Below, piece after piece: positions 16,989 through 25,486 of a DNA stretch of 64,000 bases. The number at the start of each line of letters is the position of its first letter. Positions within the stretch are counted from its first letter, which is position 1. The stretch comes from Janibacter sp. CX7 (GTDB lineage: Bacteria; Actinomycetota; Actinomycetes; Actinomycetales; Dermatophilaceae), in contig NZ_CP101464.1 of NCBI RefSeq assembly GCF_024362365.1, forward strand, positions 3,100,001 through 3,164,000. The letters run 5' to 3'. The notes under the pieces are model-generated. The model was given only the letters and a program-made list of their open reading frames with translations. It was not told the DNA's origin and searched no databases. The position numbers and the translations under genes were made by a program.

Positions 16989-17471
16989 ATGTCCCTCATC
17001 CGGAGATATCCCTCGGACACCTACTCCGGGGACGGTGAGGCGAGCGCCTGGGTGCGCCGCGCCGACGAGCCGCCGGAGATCACCTATCGCAACGGCGGGA
17101 CCTGCGAGTACCTCGCGCGGGGCGAGCGCACCGAGGGCCGCTTCGGGCTCTACCGGTGGACCTTCGGCGACACCGAGACCGGGCCCGACCCGCACTTCCA
17201 CCGCGCGCTCTCCGAGCAGTTCTACGTCCTGTCCGGGCAGGTGCGCCTCTTCGACGGCCGGGAGTGGGTCACCGCGACCTCCGGCGACTTCCTCTACGTC
17301 CCCGAGGGCGGGGTGCACGGCTTCCGCGGGTCCGACCACGCGTCGATGCTGCTGATGTTCGCCCCCGGGGCACCGCGGGAGGACTACTTCGAGACCCTCG
17401 CCCGCGGCGAGGAGATGACCGAGGAGCAGCGCGCCGAGTTCATGGTCCGGCACGACACCTACTGGGTCTGA
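16989..17471 (+). CDS. Cupin-domain protein
   Basis: A 160-residue single-domain cupin. Motif 1 is DPHFHRALSEQFYVLSGQVR (HxHx3-4E-type metal site) and motif 2 is GDFLYVPEGGVHGFRG. The C-terminal helix contains EEMTEEQRAEFMVRHDTYWV. No catalytic role can be assigned; many relatives are annotated only as cupin 2 proteins. Start ATG lies six bases after TAGACC, so a leaderless transcript is possible. The oxidoreductase gene follows 40 bases downstream. Confidence 0.88.
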   Translation: MSLIRRYPSDTYSGDGEASAWVRRADEPPEITYRNGGTCEYLARGERTEGRFGLYRWTFGDTETGPDPHFHRALSEQFYVLSGQVRLFDGREWVTATSGDFLYVPEGGVHGFRGSDHASMLLMFAPGAPREDYFETLARGEEMTEEQRAEFMVRHDTYWV

Positions 17472-17511
17472 CCTCCCTTCGCCCGGCCACCCCACCACCC
17501 GAGGAGCCAGC

Positions 17512-18921
17512 ATGCCCGAGACCCACGAGTACGACGTCGTCGTCATCGGCGCCGGACCCGTCGGCGAAAACGTCGCGCAGTACGCCATCGAGGGCACCGA
17601 CCTCACCGCAGCGCTCGTCGAGGGCGAGCTCTACGGCGGCGAGTGCTCCTACTGGGCGTGCATCCCGAGCAAGGCGCTGCTGCGCCCGATCGCCGTCGCC
17701 GACACCACCGCCCACCTGCAGGGGGTGGCCACCGCCGAGGTCGAACCGGAGGGCCTGCTCGCCCGCCGCGACACCTGGGTCGGCGGCCGTGACGACTCCG
17801 GCCAGGTCCGCTGGGCGGAGGGCCTGGGCATCACGGCCTTGCGCGGCCACGCTCGTCTCGTCGGCGAGCGCGAGGTCGAGGTGACCGGTGACGACGGCCC
17901 GCTCCGGCTGCGGGCCCGCCGCGCGGTGGTCATCGCCACCGGCAGCGAGCCGGTGGTCCCGCCGCCCTTCGCCGACGCGCACCCGTGGGGCTCTCGTGAC
18001 GCGACCGCGGTCGCCGAGGTCCCGGGGCGGCTCGTCGTCGTCGGTGGTGGGGTCGTGGCCGTCGAGGCCGCGACGTGGATGGCCGCCCTCGGCAGCGAGG
18101 TCACGATGCTCGTGCGGGGCGACACCCTCCTCGCCGGTCAGGAGCCCTTCGCGGGCAGCGTCGTCGCACAGGCACTTCGGGCGAAGGGGGTCGACGTGCG
18201 GCTCTCGACGTCGGCCACCGGCTGCCGCCGGCCGGACGCTCGGGACACCGGGGTCGGCCGCGTCCACGGCGGCCCGGTCACGGTCGTCACCGACGACGGC
18301 GAGGTCGAGGCCGACGAGGTGCTCGTCGCGACCGGGCGCCGCCCCCGACTGGGCGATGTCGGCCTCGACGCGGTCGGCCTCTCCCCCGACGACGTGCTCG
18401 AGGGGCGGCTGCCCGAGTGGCTCCACGCGGTGGGTGACGCGAGCGGCGAGGCGCCGCTGACCCACTGGGGCAAGTACCGCGCGCGGGTGGTCGGGGACGC
18501 GATCTCAGCCGCGGCCACCGGGCGCGAGCCGCTCCCGGTGCCCGACGGGGTGCCGGTCCCCCAGGTCGTCTTCACCGACCCGCAGGTGGCGCGGGTCGGG
18601 ATGACCGAGGCCGGGGCCCGCGAGGCGGGGCACGACGTCGAGGTGGCGGAAGTCCCCTTCGCGCAGGTCGGCGGGGCCGCGCTGCTGCGCGACGACGCCC
18701 CCGGCCGGGCGAAGCTCGTCGTCGACCGGACCACCGGGCTCGTCCTCGGCACGACCTTCGTCGGCACCGACGCCGGGCAGCTGCTGCACGCGGCGACGAT
18801 CGCGATCACCGGGCAGGTGCCGGTCCACCTGCTGCGGCACGCGGTGCCGAGCTTCCCCGACGCGAGCGAGGTGTGGCTGCGCCTGCTCGAGGCCCTGCCG
18901 GTCGAGCTGCGTCGCCCCTGA
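17512..18921 (+). CDS. FAD-dependent pyridine nucleotide-disulfide oxidoreductase
   Basis: A 469-residue class I disulfide reductase. N-terminal FAD motif VVIGAGPVGENVAQYA, redox-active CxxxxC in GGECSYWACIPSKALLR (about residues 42-58), NAD(P) motif VVVGGGVVAVEAATWMAALG near 178, second FAD motif HAVGDASGEAPLTHWGKYRA near 305. The C-terminal dimer domain lacks the HxxxxE dyad of lipoamide dehydrogenase; it reads HAVPSFPDASEVWLRLLEAL instead. Thus it is neither a normal Lpd nor glutathione reductase, and a mercuric-reductase or quinone-reductase-like role is possible. GGAGCCAGC ribosome site. Substrate unknown. Confidence 0.85.
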   Translation: MPETHEYDVVVIGAGPVGENVAQYAIEGTDLTAALVEGELYGGECSYWACIPSKALLRPIAVADTTAHLQGVATAEVEPEGLLARRDTWVGGRDDSGQVRWAEGLGITALRGHARLVGEREVEVTGDDGPLRLRARRAVVIATGSEPVVPPPFADAHPWGSRDATAVAEVPGRLVVVGGGVVAVEAATWMAALGSEVTMLVRGDTLLAGQEPFAGSVVAQALRAKGVDVRLSTSATGCRRPDARDTGVGRVHGGPVTVVTDDGEVEADEVLVATGRRPRLGDVGLDAVGLSPDDVLEGRLPEWLHAVGDASGEAPLTHWGKYRARVVGDAISAAATGREPLPVPDGVPVPQVVFTDPQVARVGMTEAGAREAGHDVEVAEVPFAQVGGAALLRDDAPGRAKLVVDRTTGLVLGTTFVGTDAGQLLHAATIAITGQVPVHLLRHAVPSFPDASEVWLRLLEALPVELRRP

Positions 18922-18926
18922 GCCGG

Positions 18927-19235
18927 TCAGTCGGTCGCGGTCGAGCGCGCCTTGAAGTGGAGGTCCTGGTAGTCGGGGTGCCGGGCCATCCAGCCCTCGA
19001 TGAAGGGGCAGACCGGCAGCACCTTGCGCCGGCCCTCGGCCCGCACGTGGTCGAGTGCGGCGCGGGCGAGGGCACCACCCACGCCGAGGCCCTCGTGGGC
19101 GCGGTCGACCTCGGTGTGGGTGAAGACGTAGAGGTCGTCGGTCAGCTGGTACTCGGCGAAACCCGCTGTGGCGCCGTCGATCTCGGCGACGAAGCGCGAC
19201 TCGTCGGGGCGGTGGGTGATCGTCACGTCGGCCAT
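18927..19235 (-). CDS. GNAT-like N-acetyltransferase (YidJ/Acetyltransf_CG type)
   Basis: A 102-residue minimal GNAT: RFVAEIDGATAGFAEYQLTD, then the acetyl-CoA loop VDRAHEGLGVGGALARAALD and VLPVCPFIEGWMARHPDYQD. This is the small family of human GTLF3B/YjdJ-like proteins whose CPFI Cys and His form part of the active cleft. Substrate unknown. TACGCT at 19248-19243 on the same strand lies seven bases before the ATG, so the message is probably leaderless. Confidence 0.9.
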   Translation of the reverse strand: MADVTITHRPDESRFVAEIDGATAGFAEYQLTDDLYVFTHTEVDRAHEGLGVGGALARAALDHVRAEGRRKVLPVCPFIEGWMARHPDYQDLHFKARSTATD

Positions 19236-19242
19236 GGTCCTC

Positions 19243-19248
19243 AGCGTA
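19243..19248 (-). promoter_or_regulatory. -10 box of a leaderless promoter (TACGCT)
   Basis: TACGCT on the minus strand, seven bases before the start at 19235. Confidence 0.55.
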
Positions 19249-19252
19249 GGGC

Positions 19253-21148
19253 TCAGGCCCGGGGGCGCAGGGCGACGATGCCGCCGGTCGCGCCGACGTA
19301 GAGCCCGCCGTCGGGTCCGACGTAGATCGCCGCGTAGTGGTTGTTGACCATCGGACCGGTCCCGGCGAGCCGGCGCCACATGACCTTGCCGGTCGTCGCG
19401 TCGACCGCGGTGAAGTACCAGGCATCGATGCCGGCGACGGACTCCCCCTTCGTGTAGGTGGCGATGACCCCCGCCCGGGTGCCCTTGGAGACGACCGACG
19501 GGGTACGGATCTGGTCGTTGGCCCACACCCGCTCGCAGCCGTCGTCGGTGACGTCGATGCGGGTCATGCCGGGCTCGGTGGACCGGCCGAAGGTCGCGTC
19601 GAAGAGGTTGTAGCCGTAGTTGCTCTCGACGAAGAGGGAGGACCCGATGGCGATGAGGGAGTTGTCCGTGGCGCTGCGCTCGGGGGCGAAGACCGGGACC
19701 CGGCAGTGCTCCCGGCTGCCCAGCCCCCGCCGCGTGTCGTAGACGACGACGTGCATCCGCGGGTCGGCGTTGTCGGTGATGGCGACGTAGCGCTCGCCGA
19801 GCAGGAGGGAGGGCGTGGTGCCGGAGGCGCGGCTCGTCTGGCCGGGCTTGCGGCGGGTGCCGGCGTCATAGGTCTGCCGCCACGCGACCTGCGGGGTGGC
19901 GCCGTCGGCGCGCAGGGCGACGAGCTCGCGCGAGGTGACGACCCAGGCGCGTCCGTCGCTGCCGACGGCGAAGGAGTTCTCGATGTCGGCGTCCTCGAAG
20001 CGCGTCGAGCCGACGTCGCCGGACTCGGGGTCGAGCACGGCCACGGAGCCGAGCTGGCCGACGACCCAGATCTCGCCGTCCGTGCCCGGCACCGCGGAGT
20101 TGATCCCTTCGCCCTCGGCCAGACCTGACGTCACGTCGAACTCGTCGACCGCCTCGATCGCCGGCTCGCCCGAGGAGTCGGCGACCGACCAGCGGGTGAT
20201 CCGGCCGTCGGAGGTGGGCAGCACGACCCGCTGCTCGTCGTCGAGCACGGCGTATCCGCCCCCGGCGAAGTTCGTCGCGAAGTCGGCGCGGAAGGGCCGG
20301 TCGGCGACGTGCTCCCGGGCGAGGACCTCGAGCGAGTCCGGGTCGAGCACGTTGAGCGTCACCCGGGTGGCGTTGACGCACACCGCGACGATGCGGACGT
20401 GCTCGTCGAAGAGCATCGAGGCGCACACGCCGCCGAGGTGACGACGGATGACCCGGGCGCCGCGGGGGTCGAGCACCTCACGGTCGGTGTAGGCATCGGT
20501 CATCGCCGCGTCGCCGTGGATGTTGCTGTCGGGGTTGGCGGCCAGGTGTCGCCCCTGGGCGGCCGGCTCGCCGTCGAGCGGCGCTGTCGGGGTCGTGGAC
20601 GACACCTCGAGGTCGGGGCTGAGGGCGGCGCCGATGGGGCCGATCGGGATGGTGTCGCGGGTGGCGCCGACGGCTGCGAGGGCGAGGAGCCAGGCCAGGG
20701 CGGCGGCGACGGTGACCCGGCCGGCTCGCGAGCGACCGTGCTCGCGAGTGCGCTCGCCGCGGGCCCGCCACAGCACGAGCAGCGTTGCGGCAGCGACGAT
20801 CCCGAGCAGCATGCCGTGCACGAGCGGGGCCGCGGTGGTCATGCCGCGCTGGCCGGGGGCGATCGCGATGACGAGCGCCAGGGTCGAGACGATGCCGGCG
20901 CCGATCCACGAGCCGGGGGTGCGGCGGCGGACCGCGACGGCGACCGCGACCATGGCGACGGGCAGCAGCGCCACGACGAAGGGCAGGCCCGACGCGATCG
21001 TCGCCGGCAGGTCCGCCCGCCGTGCCTGGGCGCCGAGGGCGCGCGGCGATGTCAGCAGGTTGTCGAGCGTGGCGATCGGCGAGGCGACGAGCAGCGCCTG
21101 CGCCACGAGGAGCGAAGGGAGCAGCCGCGGACGGGTCGAGGTGGCCAT
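19253..21148 (-). CDS. Membrane protein with extracytoplasmic PQQ-like beta-propeller
   Basis: A 631-residue protein. The first 180 residues hold about five membrane helices (LLPSLLVAQALLVASPIATL, ASGLPFVVALLPVAMVAVAV, AGIVSTLALVIAIA, HGMLLGIVAAATLLVLW, VTVAAALAWLLALAAVG). The rest is a propeller with repeated blades such as TDGEIWVVGQLGSVAVLDPE, SDGRAWVVTSRELVALRADG and PDGGLYVGATGGIVALRPRA, the PQQ-like repeat. No ligand residues or enzymatic motif are evident; it may bind or sense an extracytoplasmic partner. The ATG at 21148 is chosen because it precedes a basic residue and the first helix; the frame continues upstream. Confidence 0.75.
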   Translation of the reverse strand: MATSTRPRLLPSLLVAQALLVASPIATLDNLLTSPRALGAQARRADLPATIASGLPFVVALLPVAMVAVAVAVRRRTPGSWIGAGIVSTLALVIAIAPGQRGMTTAAPLVHGMLLGIVAAATLLVLWRARGERTREHGRSRAGRVTVAAALAWLLALAAVGATRDTIPIGPIGAALSPDLEVSSTTPTAPLDGEPAAQGRHLAANPDSNIHGDAAMTDAYTDREVLDPRGARVIRRHLGGVCASMLFDEHVRIVAVCVNATRVTLNVLDPDSLEVLAREHVADRPFRADFATNFAGGGYAVLDDEQRVVLPTSDGRITRWSVADSSGEPAIEAVDEFDVTSGLAEGEGINSAVPGTDGEIWVVGQLGSVAVLDPESGDVGSTRFEDADIENSFAVGSDGRAWVVTSRELVALRADGATPQVAWRQTYDAGTRRKPGQTSRASGTTPSLLLGERYVAITDNADPRMHVVVYDTRRGLGSREHCRVPVFAPERSATDNSLIAIGSSLFVESNYGYNLFDATFGRSTEPGMTRIDVTDDGCERVWANDQIRTPSVVSKGTRAGVIATYTKGESVAGIDAWYFTAVDATTGKVMWRRLAGTGPMVNNHYAAIYVGPDGGLYVGATGGIVALRPRA

Positions 21149-21177
21149 CGGTCCATCCAAGCGTGCGGCGGTGCGGC

Positions 21178-21954
21178 TCAGGCCCTGTCGGCGCGGTCCG
21201 TGATCAACCACCCAGCGGTGATGGACAGCCAGGCGTCGTCACCGTCGCGCAGGCGGGTGAGCACGCCGTCGACCTCGGGCAGGTCGAGCTCGGCGAGGGC
21301 CTCGATGGCCGGCAGGACGACCTCCTTGTCGTCGCGCTCGACGGCGTGGAGGAGGTCGGTGGCAGCCTCGCGGGCGGCCGGGTCGCCGATCGCGAGGAGC
21401 GCCTCGGCGGCGTGACGGCGCACGGAGAGGTCGGGGTCCTCGCGCAGCCGGGTCGCCAGCCCCTCGACCGCGGCCTCACCGGCCTGCTCGAGGGCTCGGG
21501 TCAGCTCGCGGCGACGGAAGTCCTGCTCGACCCCGAGGTGGTCGACGAGCGCCGCGACGGCGCCGGGCGTGTGGATCCGGCCGAGCGCCCACCACGCCTT
21601 GGCCGCGACGGCATCGTCCGCGTCGTCGGTCAGGGGCAGGATCTCGGCGACCGAAGCGGGCTCGCGGATCTTGCTCAGCGCGTGGAGCACCTGGACCCGG
21701 CCCGGCCCCTCGGCGAGGGCGTCGTCGTGCAGGGCCTCGACGAGGAGCGGGTAGGTCTCCGCCTGACGGGTGACGACGGCCCAGGTCAGGGTCTCGCGGA
21801 CGTAGAAGTCGGGCTCGGTGACGAGCAGCCGCACGAGGTCGGCGGCGACGCTCTCGTCGGCGTGGGTGCCGAGCCACAGGGCGGCCCGCTGCCGGACCGA
21901 CGGGTCGTCGTGACGTGCCGCCTGCAGGGCCTGGTCGAAGGGTGTCTCGCTCAC
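21178..21954 (-). CDS. HEAT-repeat protein
   Basis: A 258-residue alpha-solenoid. Repeating two-helix units are visible, for example DPSVRQRAALWLGTHADESV, DDAVAAKAWWALGRIHTPGA, DPDLSVRRHAAEALLAIGDP and KEVVLPAIEALAELDLPEVD. The family resembles PBS-lyase HEAT repeat proteins, scaffolds without intrinsic catalysis. GTG start at 21954 (the open frame upstream has no better start). The following propeller gene begins 30 bases downstream, so an operon is likely. Confidence 0.85.
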   Translation of the reverse strand: MSETPFDQALQAARHDDPSVRQRAALWLGTHADESVAADLVRLLVTEPDFYVRETLTWAVVTRQAETYPLLVEALHDDALAEGPGRVQVLHALSKIREPASVAEILPLTDDADDAVAAKAWWALGRIHTPGAVAALVDHLGVEQDFRRRELTRALEQAGEAAVEGLATRLREDPDLSVRRHAAEALLAIGDPAAREAATDLLHAVERDDKEVVLPAIEALAELDLPEVDGVLTRLRDGDDAWLSITAGWLITDRADRA

Positions 21955-22022
21955 GTGGCTCGACGCTACCCGCCCCTCCCCTTCGCGTGGCCAAACGGCA
22001 CTGCACACCCACGACCCCTCCC

Positions 22023-22056
22023 CAACTTCGCAAAACCCTAGGGTTTTGCAGGGTTG
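22023..22056. repeat. 34-bp REP-like palindrome, copy 2
   Basis: CAACTTC + GCAAAACCCTAGGGTTTTGC + AGGGTTG; the 20-bp core at 22030-22049 is a perfect palindrome. Identical to copy 3, 42 bases further on. Confidence 0.85.
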
Positions 22057-22064
22057 GGGGCGAG

Positions 22065-22098
22065 CAACTTCGCAAAACCCTAGGGTTTTGCAGGGTTG
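22065..22098. repeat. 34-bp REP-like palindrome, copy 3
   Basis: An exact repeat of copy 2, ending five bases before the stop codon of the convergent MFS gene (22103). Together the pair could fold into two hairpins or one long cruciform. Confidence 0.85.
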
Positions 22099-22102
22099 GG
22101 GG

Positions 22103-23647
22103 TCAGCCGTGGGTGGCGCCGGAGATGTCGGTGCCGCGCGGGGTGAGCACGAAGACCGCGGCGGCCACGACGAGCATGAGCGTCCCGCCGGCGAGGCCGG
22201 CCACCTGCAGCGAGTCGACGAAGGCGGCGCCGGCGTCGGTGGCCAGCCTCGGCAGGCCGAGCTCGTCGGCCGTCGCCACCGCTGCGCCGAGGGAGTCCTC
22301 GGCGGCCCGGGCCGCCTGCGGGCCGGCCTGCTCCAGAGCGGGCGACTCCTGCAGGTGGGTGCGGTAGACGAGCGCAGAGACGCTGCCGAGGATCGCGACT
22401 CCGAGGGTGCCGCCGAGCTCGTAGGAGGTCTCCTCGAGCGCACCGGCATTGCCGGCCTTGTCCTCGGGCGAGCCCATCATGACCATCGCCGAGGCGATGG
22501 CGAGCGACCCGGTGCCGGCACCCACGAGGAGCATGGCCGTGAGCACGAGCGGGTAGGTCAGCTCGTCGGGTCCGAGCCCGACGGCGAGCAGCCCGACCCC
22601 CGCCAGCACCAGCCCCGAGGCGAGCACGGCCCGTGCCCCGATGACCCGGGCCAGCGGCGGCGCGGCGAGCGAGGCGACGGCCCCGGCGAGCGCGACGGGG
22701 ATGAGCTTGATCCCCGACTCGATCGGGCTCGCGCCCTCGACGAGCTGCAGCCACTGGGTGAGCAGGAGCAGCGCCGCGAGCATGGCGAAGGTCGTGCCGA
22801 GCGCCGCGATGATCCCGGCGCTGAAGGGACGGCTGCGGAAGAGGCCGACGTCGAGCAGCGGCGCATCGCTGCGCAGGCAGCGCCGCACGAAGATCGTCAG
22901 CGCACCGAGGCCGACCGCGAGCGCCAGCAGCGCGGGCGGGTGGACGAGGCTGGCCTCCTTGCCGAAGGACTTCACCGACCAGACGAAGGCGACCATGCCG
23001 ACGAGCGCGAGCACCGCGGCCGTGACATCCCACCGGCCGGCGCCCTCGACCCGCGACTCCGGCAGCACGAGCACGCCGGCGATGATCGCGGCGATCATCA
23101 GCGGCACGTTGACGAGGAAGGCCGCGTGCCAGGAGAAGTGCTCGAGGAGGAAGCCGCCGACGAGCGGGCCCACGGCCGCCCCGAGCCCGGACACGGCGGC
23201 CCAGATGCTCAGGGCCGTCGCCCGCTGCCCGGCGTCGGTGAAGATGACGCGAATGAGCGAGAGCGTGTTGGGCATGATCATCGCGCCGCCGATGCCGAGC
23301 ACGGCGCGCAGGACGATGACCGCCTCAGCGGTGTCGGCGACGAGGACGAGCAGCGAGCTGACGAGGAAGATCGCGTAGCCGAGCAGGAGCATCCGTCGGC
23401 GGCCCCACCGGTCTGCGACCGCGGCCCACGGCACGAGCAGCCCGGCGAGGACGAGGGAGTAGACGTCGACGATCCACAGCTGCTGGTTGGCGGTCGGTCG
23501 CAGCTCGGCGGCCATGTCCGGCAACGCGATGTTGAGGATCGTCATGTCCATCGTGATGACGAGCAGGCTCGCGCTGAGGACGGCGACGGCGGCCCAGGCG
23601 CGGCGCGTCGACACCGGGGCGGTCGCGGAGGTGAGGGTGGAGTTCAT
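22103..23647 (-). CDS. DHA2 family MFS drug exporter (14-helix)
   Basis: A 514-residue MFS protein. Motif A DRWGRRRMLLLGYAIFLVSS, motif C-like SGLGAAVGPLVGGFLLEHFS, motif D1 ITMDMTILNIALPDMAAEL and a total of about 14 hydrophobic helices place it in the DHA2 (QacA/EmrB) family of proton-driven drug exporters. It is coupled by an ATGA overlap to the upstream TetR repressor, the usual arrangement of an inducible efflux pump. Substrate unknown. Confidence 0.93.
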   Translation of the reverse strand: MNSTLTSATAPVSTRRAWAAVAVLSASLLVITMDMTILNIALPDMAAELRPTANQQLWIVDVYSLVLAGLLVPWAAVADRWGRRRMLLLGYAIFLVSSLLVLVADTAEAVIVLRAVLGIGGAMIMPNTLSLIRVIFTDAGQRATALSIWAAVSGLGAAVGPLVGGFLLEHFSWHAAFLVNVPLMIAAIIAGVLVLPESRVEGAGRWDVTAAVLALVGMVAFVWSVKSFGKEASLVHPPALLALAVGLGALTIFVRRCLRSDAPLLDVGLFRSRPFSAGIIAALGTTFAMLAALLLLTQWLQLVEGASPIESGIKLIPVALAGAVASLAAPPLARVIGARAVLASGLVLAGVGLLAVGLGPDELTYPLVLTAMLLVGAGTGSLAIASAMVMMGSPEDKAGNAGALEETSYELGGTLGVAILGSVSALVYRTHLQESPALEQAGPQAARAAEDSLGAAVATADELGLPRLATDAGAAFVDSLQVAGLAGGTLMLVVAAAVFVLTPRGTDISGATHG

Positions 23648-24252
23648 CGGGGGTCACTCCCTTCGGTCGTGGTGGTGGCTGTGGTGGGGGCGGCCATGAG
23701 CCGGCGGAAGACCGCGGCCATCGCCTCGGCGGAGACCGGTTCGTCGTGCAGCCCGGCGTGCAGCGTGGCGCCGTCGAGGTACAGGCCGATCGCCTCGGCG
23801 ACGGGCGGGTCCAGGTGGCGGGAGAGGATCTCGACGAGCCGGTCGGTCCACCGCAGGGCGAGCTCGCGCAGCCGCGGGTCGTCACCGAGCCCGGCGTGGA
23901 CGAGCTCGAGGTCGGCGCGCACCGCCCGCTCGTCGGCGAGGAAGCCGTGCATCTCCCGCGCCAGCCGCTCGGGGGCGTCGTCGAGGGGCAGCAGCTGCGC
24001 CTCGACCTCGGCCAGGCCGGCGTCGATGAGGTCGGAGAGCGACTGCAGGGCGAGCTCACGCAGCTCGTCGAGCGAGCCGAAGTACTGGGTCGTGGAGCCG
24101 AGCGAGACCCCGGCCCGGGCCGCGACGGCGCGGTGGGTCAGGGAGGCGGCGCCCCCTTCGACGACAAGCTCGGCGGCCGCCTCGATGATCGCGCGGCGGC
24201 GCCCCTCCGGGTCACGTCGTCCGGGTGCCGGCCGGTCCTGCGTGGAGCCCAC
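23644..24252 (-). CDS. TetR family transcriptional regulator
   Basis: A 202-residue regulator. The N-terminal HTH comprises RRRAIIEAAAELVVEGGAAS, LTHRAVAARAGVSLGSTTQY and FGSLDELRELALQ. The remaining all-helical ligand domain matches the TetR_C class with 'FRRLMAAP' at the end. A GTG at 24252 places the start just after the TGTACAT-rich operator. It is the first gene of the efflux operon, so it is expected to repress itself and the exporter. Confidence 0.92.
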   Translation of the reverse strand: MGSTQDRPAPGRRDPEGRRRAIIEAAAELVVEGGAASLTHRAVAARAGVSLGSTTQYFGSLDELRELALQSLSDLIDAGLAEVEAQLLPLDDAPERLAREMHGFLADERAVRADLELVHAGLGDDPRLRELALRWTDRLVEILSRHLDPPVAEAIGLYLDGATLHAGLHDEPVSAEAMAAVFRRLMAAPTTATTTTEGSDPR

Positions 24253-24270
24253 GGCCCCTCCCTTTGTTGT

Positions 24271-24298
24271 TGTACATCCGTACATGTACATGTGTACA
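24271..24298. promoter_or_regulatory. Probable TetR operator
   Basis: TGTACATCCGTACATGTACA followed by TGTGTACA contains the palindrome GTACATGTAC (24280-24289) and outer TGTACA copies, 19 bases before the TetR start and unusually A/T-rich for this genome. The divergent gene at 24380 may share it. Confidence 0.6.
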
Positions 24299-24379
24299 GG
24301 ATCGAAGGGGGGAACGCCAAGTCGCCCGCGGGGAGCCCTCCCCGTTGCCACCACACCGGCACTGCACGAAGGTGTCCAC

Positions 24380-25486
24380 ATGTCGCGCGCTGCCGAGCTC
24401 CCGTCGCTGTGGTCGACCGCCACCGCGCTCGCCAGCGGCACCGCACTGGCCCTCGGCCTCGCCTGGGCCGTCACCGGCCTCGACGGCGACGGCGACTCGC
24501 GTCCGCAGGCGAGCCCGGGTGACGTCTTCTCCTCCCCCTACGCCGAGGAGCCCCTGCCCGACCAGGTCCGGCTGGAGCTCCCGTGGCGACATCTCGACGT
24601 CGCGGTCGCAGCAGCGCAGCCGGAGCTGCCCGACATCTCCGGCGCCCCGGCAGACGTGGCACCTCCCGAGGGAGGGAGCTTCGTCAGGGTCGACCTGACG
24701 AGCCCGACCGACCAGGTGCCCTTCGTCGGGATCCGCCGCCCCCTGGCGACGCAGGTCGAGGTCTCCGTGCGCGCCGACGGGGTCGACCACCCGCTGAGCG
24801 ATCGCCCGGGAGGCTTCCGCCTCGACCCCGAGACCGCGTGGAGCAACGCCACCGGAACGCGATGGGTGGCCGTCGACGGCGCCCCGACCGATGTGGAGCT
24901 CGTCGTCACCGTCGACGGGGAGGAGCAGGTCGTCGGCAGCGACGGCGCCGCCGACCTCGGCCGAGCCGCACAACTCGCCGACCTGCCCGCCGCCACGAGC
25001 CTCCAGGACGAACCGGAGATCGACTGCGGCCGCAGCCGCCGCGCCGACTCCTCCGACCTCGAGCTGGAGGACTACTCCCGTGAGACGGCGTGCACCGTGA
25101 CGCGAGTGCTGCGCGTGCCCTACGTCGACGGGCTGGGCTGGGCCCCTCGGGGACGCGAGTACGTCGCCGTGCTCCTGACCCTCGACCGCACGGTCGACGT
25201 CGAGCGGACCGATGACGAGAGCTGGAGCTCCGCCACCACCCTCTCCGCGCGCCTCGGCGGCGAGGAGCCGCTCGCCGGCCCCGTCGACGTCAACGACCTC
25301 AACTCCGGCACCCTGGCGATCCAGGACCCGGACGACCCCCAGATGTTCGTCTTCGAGGTCGACGAGGGCACGAACCCGGACCTGGCCGCGGCGCTCGACA
25401 TCGAGGCGGTCCCGAGCGATCCCTTCGCGACGGGCCGGGAGACGCTGCGGCTCGTCTGGGACGTCGAGGGAGGGCGGCTGTCGTGA
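24380..25486 (+). CDS. Exported protein of unknown function, paralogue A
   Basis: A 368-residue protein I cannot assign. It has one N-terminal membrane helix (ATALASGTALALGLAWAVTG), after which the chain is hydrophilic and predicted beta-rich. Landmarks: VDLTSPTDQVPFVGIRRPLA, IDCGRSRRADSSDLELEDYS, ETACTVTRVLRVPYVDGLGW and YVAVLLTLDRTVDVERTDDE. Two or three Cys could form a disulfide. The pattern 'Y..GLGWA..GREYVAV' recurs in the next gene as 'DELGWAGQGRHWTGVAV', so they look like ancient paralogues. Its stop overlaps the next GTG (GTGA), so both are cotranslated. An exposed membrane-anchored pair is the likeliest arrangement. Confidence 0.7.
   Translation: MSRAAELPSLWSTATALASGTALALGLAWAVTGLDGDGDSRPQASPGDVFSSPYAEEPLPDQVRLELPWRHLDVAVAAAQPELPDISGAPADVAPPEGGSFVRVDLTSPTDQVPFVGIRRPLATQVEVSVRADGVDHPLSDRPGGFRLDPETAWSNATGTRWVAVDGAPTDVELVVTVDGEEQVVGSDGAADLGRAAQLADLPAATSLQDEPEIDCGRSRRADSSDLELEDYSRETACTVTRVLRVPYVDGLGWAPRGREYVAVLLTLDRTVDVERTDDESWSSATTLSARLGGEEPLAGPVDVNDLNSGTLAIQDPDDPQMFVFEVDEGTNPDLAAALDIEAVPSDPFATGRETLRLVWDVEGGRLS

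Noticed and set aside
22046..25486. Very long plus-strand open frame (1146 codons) opposite the MFS and TetR genes
   Set aside because: Only the portion from 24380 has real protein character; the rest is antisense to the MFS/TetR genes and is a high-GC shadow.
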